31,033 nucleotides of DNA from contig CAJUEX010000043.1 in assembly GCA_910585715.1 (NCBI GenBank), positions 1-31,033 of the forward strand, written 5' to 3'. The stretch's first letter is position 1. Every line of letters starts with the position of its first letter. A program made the position numbers and the translations under genes. The notes under the pieces are model-generated. The model was not told the origin of the DNA. It did not search any database and saw nothing but the letters and a program-made list of their open reading frames with translations. Of the stretch, positions 25,178 through 31,033 are shown piece after piece. The DNA comes from an uncultured Lachnospiraceae bacterium (GTDB lineage: Bacteria > Bacillota > Clostridia > Lachnospirales > Lachnospiraceae).

Positions 25178-25938
25178 AGCCCTTCCTCCCGCATTAAAAT
25201 TTCTAAAAGCCTTTGTGCTTTTTCTTTCATACTTCCCTCAATAAAAATAGGATTTTTCTTCTCAAATGACTGCTTAAGGTTAAGGACCTTTGTTTTAGCA
25301 CCTTTGCTGCCGCAACACTCTGGATTTATATTAATATCCCTGCAATTCCATATTGTAATTGGCATATTTCTTGCTTTTTTCAATTTTATCAAATTTAAAT
25401 CAGCATTCACTTTTAATTTGTTAAAGGCTAATAAAACAGGTGGTTTTACTTCTAATATTTCTCTGTATTGGTCAAATATTCTCACAATTTGTAAAGAATT
25501 ATCCGCAACACTTAAAACCTCTTCAACCTGAATAAAACAACCTATTCCTAATCTAAATGCCAACCCAAACGGAACTTGTCCTGTTTCTCCATCCACCGCC
25601 TGCTTACCACATACAATCAAATCATATTCTCCAATCTTTTTTATTGCCTCAGCTAAAATATATGCTGTGGCATATGTATCGGAGCCTGAAAAGCATTGAT
25701 CTGACAACAAAACACATTGATCCGCCCCCATTGCCAGACAGCGCTTTAAAATGCACTCAGAGTCCAATGGCCCCATACTAACACAGGTTATTTTTACTTT
25801 TTTTGTTTTCTCTTTGAATTCAATTATGTCTAAAAGAGTATATAAATCATAAGGATTAATAACCCATTCATTACCATCACTGATATTTGTTCTGACATAT
25901 TTTAATCGTACCGGTTTTATACATACAACTATATTCAC
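25174..25938 (-). CDS. etfB: Electron transfer flavoprotein beta subunit
   Basis: 254 aa from GTG at 25938, which has GGTGAG about ten bases upstream and gives the family-typical opening NIVVCIKPV. The frame continues to another GTG at 25953, without a site. Conserved blocks are VINPYDLYTL, GADQCVLLSD, CGKQAVDGETGQVPFGLA (the AMP/FAD-binding signature) and KPPVLLAFNKL. It forms the heterodimer with EtfA and docks on the neighbouring acyl-CoA dehydrogenase, whose gene ends 23 bp upstream of this start. The VDGETGQVP motif is kept, so the subunit should be functional. Confidence 0.94.
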   Translation of the reverse strand: MNIVVCIKPVRLKYVRTNISDGNEWVINPYDLYTLLDIIEFKEKTKKVKITCVSMGPLDSECILKRCLAMGADQCVLLSDQCFSGSDTYATAYILAEAIKKIGEYDLIVCGKQAVDGETGQVPFGLAFRLGIGCFIQVEEVLSVADNSLQIVRIFDQYREILEVKPPVLLAFNKLKVNADLNLIKLKKARNMPITIWNCRDININPECCGSKGAKTKVLNLKQSFEKKNPIFIEGSMKEKAQRLLEILMREEGL

Positions 25939-25961
25939 CTTTAAATCTCTCACCCCATATT

Positions 25962-27104
25962 TTATTTAATGCTTAACTCTGTGCTTAGCATCTGATAAAT
26001 TGTATTTCTTAGCATTTCATTTGTACCCGAATAAATTGAACATGCAAGTGCATCCCTGAGCTCTCTTTCCAATCCATACTCTTTTGTATACCCATATGCG
26101 CCAAATATTTGCATAGCCTCCTGACATGCTTTTATGTAACTTTCGCTTACAAATATTTTAAATATTGCAGCTTCTGTAAAAGCACTTTTTCCCTGATCCT
26201 TCAGCCATGCAATCTTATATAACATAAGCTCTGATAATTCAAGATTTTTCTTCATATCAGCTATTTTATGTGATACTGCTTGAAATGTTCCGATATTACG
26301 ATTAAATTGCATTCTGCTGTCTGAATACCGGACGCACCTTTCAATCAAACGTTTCATCGCACCTATATGCGGTGCAAATTCAAAAACTCTTTCCCATTCA
26401 AGCGCAGACATTAAAATGAATCTGCCACTTTCTATACTCCCCAATATATTTTTTTCCGGAACTTCACAATCATTTAATACAAATTCACTTAGAGGGCAGG
26501 AATCTAAACCCATTTTTTCAATTTCTTTTCCAATTTTTACTCCTTTAAATGTTTTTTCAATAACAAATGCTATGATTTTCTCTTTATCTGCTTCATCAAT
26601 GGCAAAAACAATAAAAATATCTGCTATCGTACCATTAGAAATGAACATTTTATTTCCGTTTAAAACATAGCTGCTTCCTCTTTTTTCAGCCCTTGTATGC
26701 ATATTATAGGCATCCGACCCGGAATCACATTCTGTCAACGCAAACGCACCTATTTTATTTCCCTGTACCATATCGCGTAAATATTTATTTTTCAGATATT
26801 CTGAGCCATATAAATATATCAGGTTTTGAGCTACCCAAATATGATTATTCAATACAAATATAAGCCCATTATTAATACATGCATATCCAAGAGTTTCAAT
26901 TAAAATTGCTGCCGTCTGATAATTCTCATTCATACCTCCATACTCTTCGCTAATAGTCATTCCCAATAATCCTAACTCAGAAACTTTTTTCCACATATCT
27001 TCAGAAAACCTATTTAGCCCTTCTTTGCAATTCAAATTACGCTTCGCAAATACCTCTACTTCTTTTTTATATTCCAGCTGCTCATTTGTAAGATTAAAAT
27101 CCAT
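25962..27104 (-). CDS. Acyl-CoA dehydrogenase-family flavoenzyme with Ser at the EGT position
   Basis: 380 aa from the ATG at 27104, placed 6 bp after GGAGG; the frame runs on to 27125. Family blocks: EEYGGMNE, LTECDSGSDAYN, NGNKMFISNG and the C-terminal SIYSGTNEMLR. The usual catalytic Glu of the EGT motif is Ser359. A glutamate is instead found at 238 in LEWER, the place where isovaleryl-CoA dehydrogenase keeps its base, so an alternative base geometry is likely rather than loss of activity. It heads the biosynthetic part of the operon, followed by etfB and etfA, its probable electron acceptor. It probably desaturates an acyl-ACP or acyl-CoA of the pathway; an aminomalonyl-type oxidation is another option. 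Confidence 0.92.
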   Translation of the reverse strand: MDFNLTNEQLEYKKEVEVFAKRNLNCKEGLNRFSEDMWKKVSELGLLGMTISEEYGGMNENYQTAAILIETLGYACINNGLIFVLNNHIWVAQNLIYLYGSEYLKNKYLRDMVQGNKIGAFALTECDSGSDAYNMHTRAEKRGSSYVLNGNKMFISNGTIADIFIVFAIDEADKEKIIAFVIEKTFKGVKIGKEIEKMGLDSCPLSEFVLNDCEVPEKNILGSIESGRFILMSALEWERVFEFAPHIGAMKRLIERCVRYSDSRMQFNRNIGTFQAVSHKIADMKKNLELSELMLYKIAWLKDQGKSAFTEAAIFKIFVSESYIKACQEAMQIFGAYGYTKEYGLERELRDALACSIYSGTNEMLRNTIYQMLSTELSIK

Positions 27105-27163
27105 ATAATACCTCCAACCCATCATTTATTAATTATTATATATTTAAATGCTCATTCAGGAAT

Positions 27164-27697
27164 TTAAGTGGGTATCTTTTCGACTATTTCCAGCCCTACC
27201 TTAATCTGCCTGATATCGCCCATAATCCTTAACTCCACCAATGCTTCCCTTTTATGCCGATTTATCTTCAAAATCTTGCTTTCCATTCCTTTTAAGGGGC
27301 CTTCTTTTATGCATACCCTGTCTCTTTCAATAATCCCACTAGAACTTTCTATACAATGACTAGCATTACACAAAATAAAAAGAGAAGACCGCTCATTCTC
27401 TTTTAATGACATCTTCTCTGAATCACCATATTTTAGCAATTTTATTATATCATTTATTTTGTAAATAATTTTCATAGTATATTCTCTGAATATATTATCC
27501 GGAAAATCAGACTCAACAAAAACGTAGCCCGGAAACAACGGAACCTTTTCTTTTATTGTTAACTCTTTCTTTTTAAATATTTTTTCCAGCATTGGTACAA
27601 ATACGGAAAATAAATTTAAATCCAATAATGATCTCAACTGCCATACTACGTTATCTTCTTTTCCACTAACAACAAAAAAAACATAGCAATATTTCAC
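27164..27697 (-). CDS. loaP: NusG paralogue, LoaP-type transcription antiterminator
   Basis: 177 aa from GTG at 27697, preferred because GGAAAGGAAG lies about nine bases upstream; an ATG at 27721 has its purine run directly adjacent. An N-terminal NGN domain (about 5-105, opening YCYVFFVVSGKEDNVV, with VPLFPGYVFVE) is followed by a KOW motif (about 125-155, KEGPLKGMESKILKINRHKR). LoaP proteins are specialised NusG paralogues that bind RNA polymerase and a leader RNA hairpin and permit long operons, for example difficidin in Bacillus, to be read through terminators. Being first gene of a ~27-kb operon agrees with that job. Its target leader would be the 27722-28165 region. It is distinct from housekeeping NusG, which sits with secE and ribosomal genes. 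Confidence 0.9.
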   Translation of the reverse strand: MKYCYVFFVVSGKEDNVVWQLRSLLDLNLFSVFVPMLEKIFKKKELTIKEKVPLFPGYVFVESDFPDNIFREYTMKIIYKINDIIKLLKYGDSEKMSLKENERSSLFILCNASHCIESSSGIIERDRVCIKEGPLKGMESKILKINRHKREALVELRIMGDIRQIKVGLEIVEKIPT

Positions 27698-27748
27698 TTT
27701 TAATTTCTTCCTTTCCCTCATCCTTTACTATCCCAAGTAATAAAAACC

Positions 27749-27761
27749 ATAGCTTCGCCAT
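27749..27761 (-). promoter_or_regulatory. Short hairpin with U-rich tail in the loaP leader
   Basis: On the minus strand this reads ATGGC-GAA-GCTAT, a five-base-pair stem (one G-U pair) with a GAA loop. It is followed by GG and five T bases at 27746-27742, about 45 bp ahead of the loaP start. The form resembles a weak intrinsic terminator or a protein-binding hairpin. In LoaP systems a leader hairpin is required for antitermination. The stem is short, so folding by computation is needed before giving it a role. Confidence 0.3.
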
Positions 27762-27786
27762 CACGCCTATATAAAAAATACACGCC
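27762..27786. repeat. Tandem direct repeat CACGCCT, 19-bp period
   Basis: CACGCCTATATAA at 27762 and CACGCCTTTATAA at 27781 are near-identical and start 19 bp apart, in otherwise AT-only DNA upstream of loaP. The spacing is close to two helical turns, as in operators bound by tandem dimers, but they could equally be part of the transcribed leader. The adjacent XRE regulator is a candidate binder. Confidence 0.4.
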
Positions 27787-27820
27787 TTTATAACCTTATG
27801 TATCTTATTTAAATATTAAC

Positions 27821-27833
27821 GCGACCCAGCGAC
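27821..27833. repeat. Direct repeat GCGAC-CCA-GCGAC
   Basis: A 13-bp G+C-rich island, GCGAC repeated after CCA, flanked by AATTTAA/TTAATATTTAAA sequence. It is about 125 bp upstream of the loaP start. On the minus strand TTAAT before and GTTAA after it can pair and would present the repeat in a loop. It is a candidate leader RNA element or operator. Confidence 0.3.
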
Positions 27834-28165
27834 GATTAAATTAAAATAAGATTTTTAAATTTAAAGCTTTCTAATTTTTTATTTATTTTTGTATTTATCT
27901 TTACTGAATAACTTACTTTAATTTATAATAAAAACATCTTAAAACTTTAAACTTTTTTTGTACACTTATTTTATCGTTATCTTGCAAGTAAAAAAACATG
28001 CTAAAGGTATAAAACTTTTACGCTAAAGCACCTACCATGTATATTAGGTATTTATTAAAATAGGTCTTGCATATATAGTATGATTAATATTTTATTAATT
28101 ACTATTGATTTTAAATGGAAAAAATAAATTTTATTACATAAGAATAAGATAAGGAGATACTAATT

Positions 28166-28495
28166 ATGGAGGATTTCTATAAGAATGCAGGCATCAGAAT
28201 TCGGGAATTAAGAGAAAATAATAACTATACTAGAGAAAAATTGGCTGAAATTGCAGATATATCTCCAAAATTCCTCTACGAAATTGAAAATGGTTATAAA
28301 GGATTTTCTGCCATTACACTTTACCGACTGGCAAATGCGCTTTCTGTAAATTGTGAGTTCATACTAACCGGTAATTATGGAGACAAATATAACGAAGCAT
28401 TACAAGATACCCTTAATATGTATGAAGAAGCTCAGATAAATGATATTATAAAATTATTACACTTAGTAAATAGACTTATGACACCGAATAAGTAA
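28166..28495 (+). CDS. XRE-family helix-turn-helix regulator
   Basis: 109 aa. Residues 9-65 form the Cro/C1-type HTH: IRELRENNNYTREKLAEIADIS is the first helix pair, and PKFLYEIENGYKGFSAITLYRLANALSV the recognition part. The remaining 40 residues are a short helical tail with no sensor or peptidase domain. AAGGAG lies nine bases before the ATG. It is divergent from the loaP operon across a shared 444-bp region, so it is the obvious candidate local regulator of the cluster. Activation versus repression cannot be told. It converges with the phosphopantetheinyl transferase gene, 28 bp away. Confidence 0.9.
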   Translation: MEDFYKNAGIRIRELRENNNYTREKLAEIADISPKFLYEIENGYKGFSAITLYRLANALSVNCEFILTGNYGDKYNEALQDTLNMYEEAQINDIIKLLHLVNRLMTPNK

Positions 28496-28523
28496 ACTTA
28501 TAAATAATAACTATATTGTATTT

Positions 28524-29225
28524 CTACTCTTTACAAAATCTAAGATATCTAAAGATTAACTTATCTTGATTTACTGATATTATATTATTAGATATGTCTT
28601 TATTTAATGAGCAGACAGCCATTTTATATCCTGGCTCTATATTTAATATTTTAAATTTGTATTGCCTGCATTCTTTATTACAAACAACCTTAATATTTTT
28701 ATATTGATCTATCTCAATAGAAAATGACTTTAATGGTATTGACAAGCCTTGTCCGCAAAGCTTAATATAGCTCTCTTTTAACGTCCATATTTCATAAAAC
28801 CTATTTATATCCAAGTGACTTTTATGATTAAAAATATATTCATGCTCTTTTATTGAAAAAAATCTTTTAACTATTTCTTCATATTGAATATGCTTAACCT
28901 CCTCAATATCAATCCCAATTGGTTTATCATCAATAGCACATACTACAAAATCCCCAGAATGAGAGATATTATAATTAAAATCAGAAAAACCTTCCAAATA
29001 AGGCTTTCCATATTGGTTTTCATAGAATCTTATATACTTATTTCTAAGCTTTAAGTGTTCCATAATTACCGTTCTAACCAATATATCACCAACTAAAGTT
29101 CTAATTTTATCCTTTTTGCTAACAAATTTCTCAATCCTATGCCTCTTCTCTAAATCAATCATCAAACATATCTCGTTCAACATTTCTTCACCAATATCAT
29201 TAATTTTCACAGAATATAATTCCAT
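28524..29225 (-). CDS. 4'-phosphopantetheinyl transferase (Sfp type)
   Basis: 233 aa, as for Sfp-class transferases. Conserved blocks: GKPYL (73-77), FNYNISHSGD (83-92), GIDIE with the magnesium ligands Asp106 and Glu108, and WTLKESYIK with Glu151. It moves phosphopantetheine from CoA onto carrier-protein serines and would activate the four carrier domains of this cluster. It lies on the far side of the XRE gene, so it is transcribed separately from the main operon. The start is slightly doubtful: AAAGGAG is about 15 bp from the ATG and lies better for a nine-codon upstream frame. Fatty-acid AcpS proteins are much shorter, so confusion is unlikely. Confidence 0.95.
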   Translation of the reverse strand: MELYSVKINDIGEEMLNEICLMIDLEKRHRIEKFVSKKDKIRTLVGDILVRTVIMEHLKLRNKYIRFYENQYGKPYLEGFSDFNYNISHSGDFVVCAIDDKPIGIDIEEVKHIQYEEIVKRFFSIKEHEYIFNHKSHLDINRFYEIWTLKESYIKLCGQGLSIPLKSFSIEIDQYKNIKVVCNKECRQYKFKILNIEPGYKMAVCSLNKDISNNIISVNQDKLIFRYLRFCKE

Positions 29226-29236
29226 AATTTTCTCAT
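29207..29236 (-). other. Possible nine-codon upstream ORF overlapping the PPTase start
   Basis: An ATG at 29236 sits four bases after AAAGGAGTAAG and opens a nine-codon frame (MRKLWNYIL) that ends at 29207, inside the PPTase gene in another frame. The PPTase ATG is 11 bp downstream and has no ribosome site of its own. Translation of this short frame could therefore control or feed PPTase translation; it may equally be a chance frame. Confidence 0.25.
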
Positions 29237-29282
29237 CTTACTCCTTTTCTATTTCAATTCACTATGCTATAGATTCTTCACA

Positions 29283-29330
29283 CAATTATTCCATACTAAT
29301 TTCATTACGTATCATGTAACAGAATAATTG
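29283..29330. repeat. 9-bp inverted repeat upstream of the PPTase gene
   Basis: CAATTATTC at 29283-29291 is exactly complemented by GAATAATTG at 29322-29330, separated by 30 bp; a smaller TTAC/GTAA pair is nested inside. The element is about 60 bp before the PPTase start, in the junction between the AT-rich cluster and the higher-G+C chromosomal genes. It may be an operator or a hairpin in the leader. No transposase is nearby. Confidence 0.4.
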
Positions 29331-29387
29331 CATGATTTATTTATATAAGATTTTAAGCTTTAGGAAAATAAGGTTTAAATGCCACAG

Positions 29388-30362
29388 CTACAGTTCTTCT
29401 TTCGTCTGATAAATAAGCACATCCCCCACCTGAATCCGGCTCCCGTCTACCGGCACGATTACTGCGCCTTCACGCACAAATGCTATAATATCAATCTGAT
29501 ACTGTTCTTCAGCCTTTTTCACAGCTATCCCTGCAAAGGGGCTTGCCTTATCCACCGTCACGCCGGCGGTTCCCCTGGCTTTTCCTCCTGCACGGCTCTT
29601 TGTCTGATTCTGCAGCTGTGTGTACTGCTCCACAAACCCTGCTGAAATAATACCGGTTGGAATTGCCACTGCTCCTACTCCCAGAAAGGATATGACAATT
29701 GCCATCATCCGCCCTAACAGGGTGACCGGATAAATATCCCCATAGCCCACGGTAAGTATGGTGGACATGCTCCACCAGATTCCGGAAAATGCATTTTGGA
29801 ACACCTGGGGCTGCGCCTGATGCTCCGCACTGTACATGCATAAGGAAGAAGCCATCATCAGTATTAAAATAATAAAAACAGAAGAAATAATCTGATTTTT
29901 CTTTTCCGCCAGAACCGATGTGATTACATGAAAGGAATCATAATAGGCATTGATACGGAATAAATGGAATATCCGCACTACCCGGAGCATCCTGAGAGCA
30001 ATAAATCCCGACAAAAAGAAAAATGGCAGTATCGTGCATAAGTCCACAATACCATCAAAGGAAACAAGAAAACGAAGCCTTGCTCCTTTTCTTGTTTTTT
30101 CGGGGTAGAGATATTCTGCCGTCCAGATTCTAAGCAGATACTCCACGGCAAATACAATCATGGTGACGATTTCAACAATATGTAATACATCGGAATACTT
30201 TGCCATGCCTTCAAAGGTTTCCATAAACAAAACTGCTATGTTGGCAAAAATCACAAGAACAATAAAAATGTCAAAGGCGCGGCTGACAAAATCCTCCTGC
30301 CTGCCAATCTGGATAATATCAAAAATACGTCTCTTCTTTTTTTCACTGATAAACCGTTTCAT
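29388..30362 (-). CDS. Voltage-gated-like potassium channel (6-TM)
   Basis: 324 aa from the ATG at 30362 (TAAAGGA upstream); the frame extends to 30422 with 20 highly charged residues and overlaps the ybaK-like stop. Counted from 30422, S1-S4 lie at about 50-155, with an arginine-bearing S4 (R144, R147, R150). The pore filter TVGYGD is at 224-229, S6 follows, and a soluble C-terminal region (about 300-344) resembles a small TrkA-C-like domain. It conducts potassium across the cytoplasmic membrane. G+C content and codon use are visibly different from the biosynthetic genes, so it is taken as host chromosome. The stop at 29388 marks a natural edge of the island. Confidence 0.9.
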   Translation of the reverse strand: MKRFISEKKKRRIFDIIQIGRQEDFVSRAFDIFIVLVIFANIAVLFMETFEGMAKYSDVLHIVEIVTMIVFAVEYLLRIWTAEYLYPEKTRKGARLRFLVSFDGIVDLCTILPFFFLSGFIALRMLRVVRIFHLFRINAYYDSFHVITSVLAEKKNQIISSVFIILILMMASSLCMYSAEHQAQPQVFQNAFSGIWWSMSTILTVGYGDIYPVTLLGRMMAIVISFLGVGAVAIPTGIISAGFVEQYTQLQNQTKSRAGGKARGTAGVTVDKASPFAGIAVKKAEEQYQIDIIAFVREGAVIVPVDGSRIQVGDVLIYQTKEEL

Positions 30363-30402
30363 GGATTTTTCCTTTACTTTTTCCTTTGCCTTTTCCTGTC
30401 TT

Positions 30403-30870
30403 TTAATACCCTTTGCAGACATCTACCCAACCTGCACAATGAGAATATTTCTCTAATTCCGGAATTGTCAGCTCTATGGCGCTGTTGGAGCTTCCGCAGG
30501 CAGGATAGACCGTTTCAAACCGTTTCAGGGATATATCCAGATATACGTCCACTCCTTCCCTGATTCCAAAGGGGCACACGCCGCCTACAGCATGGCCGGT
30601 TAATTCCTCCACCATATCCCCTGCCAGCATTTTTGCCTTTGTGCCAAACTGTGCCTTGTACTTGGGATTATCTATTTTGGCGTCCCCGGCAGTACAAATC
30701 AGCACTACTCTGTCGTTCACCATAAAGGAAAGTGTTTTGGCTATCCTCTCCGGCTCACACTGCAGGGCAGCCGCCGCTAACTCCACCGTTGCGCTAGACA
30801 CCTGAAATTCCAGAATACGGTCTTTCATTCCATATTCTTCAAAATACGTTCTTACTCTTTCAATAGACAT
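30403..30870 (-). CDS. ybaK: YbaK/EbsC-family aminoacyl-tRNA editing protein
   Basis: 155 aa from the ATG at 30870, which has AGGAGG seven bases upstream; an in-frame ATG at 30945 would add 25 residues not typical of the family. Family features are AKTLSFMVND, then KIDNPKYKAQFG, TGHAVGGVCPFG and a DISLKRFETVYPACGSSNSAIELT segment with the conserved glycine-rich loop. Members deacylate mischarged tRNA, mostly Cys-tRNA(Pro). It is a housekeeping gene of the chromosomal flank, in higher-G+C sequence, and unrelated to the cluster. Confidence 0.92.
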   Translation of the reverse strand: MSIERVRTYFEEYGMKDRILEFQVSSATVELAAAALQCEPERIAKTLSFMVNDRVVLICTAGDAKIDNPKYKAQFGTKAKMLAGDMVEELTGHAVGGVCPFGIREGVDVYLDISLKRFETVYPACGSSNSAIELTIPELEKYSHCAGWVDVCKGY

Positions 30871-31033
30871 TTCTTTTCCTCCTATATCCATCCGGAATGA
30901 TTCCGGGTAATATACAGTCACAAAATTTTTCCTGTTCTCTTCCATTTATAACATATTCCGGCATAAAAGAAAAGGCGGCAGTTCAGCCTGCGGGTTTTGG
31001 ATTTGAGGACGTAGAAACTGGCAGAACATATAA

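Larger units (their letters stand above)
27722..28165. promoter_or_regulatory. Divergent intergenic region: operon leader and promoters
   Basis: 444 bp, strongly AT-rich, with no supported ORF. It must hold the start signals for the loaP operon (minus strand) and the xre gene (plus strand). I see no consensus sigma-70 pair of high quality. TATAAT on the plus strand at 27924-27929 and TATTAT on the minus strand (27930-27925) are possible -10 boxes with poor -35 partners. On the plus strand TTGCAT at 28067-28072 may be a -35 element. The loaP-proximal 100 bp contains short G+C-rich elements, listed separately, that could be leader RNA or operator sites. Confidence 0.55.

Noticed and set aside
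24807..25244. 145-codon plus-strand frame opposite etfA/etfB
   Set aside because: Antisense to two genes with clear ETF signatures; its translation is low-complexity and has no recognisable domain.
27164..27697. Housekeeping NusG
   Set aside because: No secE, rplK or rplA neighbours, and it heads a biosynthetic operon with LoaP-like KOW sequence.
27722..28165. CRISPR array, tRNA or known riboswitch in the long intergenic region
   Set aside because: No regularly spaced repeats beyond one two-copy element, no cloverleaf, and no conserved riboswitch core that I could recognise.
29226..29387. Mobile-element end or recombinase site at the inverted repeat
   Set aside because: The arms are short, 30 bp apart, and there is no transposase or integrase in the window.
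29548..29841. 97-codon minus-strand frame inside the channel gene
   Set aside because: Alternative frame of the pore region; the channel frame contains the TVGYGD filter and six membrane segments.

Overview
The window is AT-rich, low-G+C Gram-positive DNA. The ribosome binding sites are strong (AGGAGG-type), the chromosomal flank encodes a YbaK-type editing protein and a Kv-like channel, and the ETF/acyl-CoA dehydrogenase and LoaP types are typical of Clostridia. I infer an anaerobic Firmicute, plausibly Lachnospiraceae or a relative, but nothing here fixes the genus.

Layout. (1) About 26-27697, minus strand: one uninterrupted run of 26 genes with short gaps or overlaps, read right to left. 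It starts with a NusG paralogue of the LoaP antiterminator type and forms a biosynthetic gene cluster. (2) 27722-28165: a 444-bp non-coding divergent region. (3) 28166-28495, plus strand: a small XRE regulator. (4) 28524-29225, minus strand: an Sfp-type phosphopantetheinyl transferase. (5) 29388-30870, minus strand: an ion channel and a YbaK protein with visibly higher G+C (one sampled 60-base line has 31 G/C, against 20 in a sampled cluster line). These look like host chromosome, so the right edge of the cluster lies near 29230-29387. The left edge is at or beyond position 1.

How the genes fit together (inference from family knowledge). The enzymatic core is one AT-less polyketide synthase module (KS-KR-ACP) served by a discrete acyltransferase. 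An FkbH-like protein, an acyl-CoA dehydrogenase, a carrier protein and a 3-hydroxyacyl-CoA dehydrogenase make up the hydroxymalonyl/methoxymalonyl-ACP cassette, here without the O-methyltransferase, so a hydroxymalonyl extender is predicted. A free adenylation domain and carrier protein supply an amino-acyl unit. A second acyl-CoA dehydrogenase with its own EtfAB performs another oxidation. In the same operon lie FolE2, QueD and QueE, the three steps from GTP to 7-carboxy-7-deazaguanine (CDG), but no QueC. Beside them are a guanine/cytidine-deaminase-fold enzyme, a HemN/HemW-like radical SAM enzyme and an AMP-forming ligase that lacks its C-terminal subdomain. Three BtrH-like proteins, two with degenerate active sites, may move acyl groups from carriers to amines; there is no thioesterase.

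The tail of the operon encodes a paired ABC exporter and a YcaQ/AlkZ-family DNA glycosylase, which suggests self-protection against a DNA-reactive product. The most exciting reading is a deazapurine-polyketide hybrid, possibly genotoxic, under LoaP control. I do not recognise a characterised cluster with this composition.
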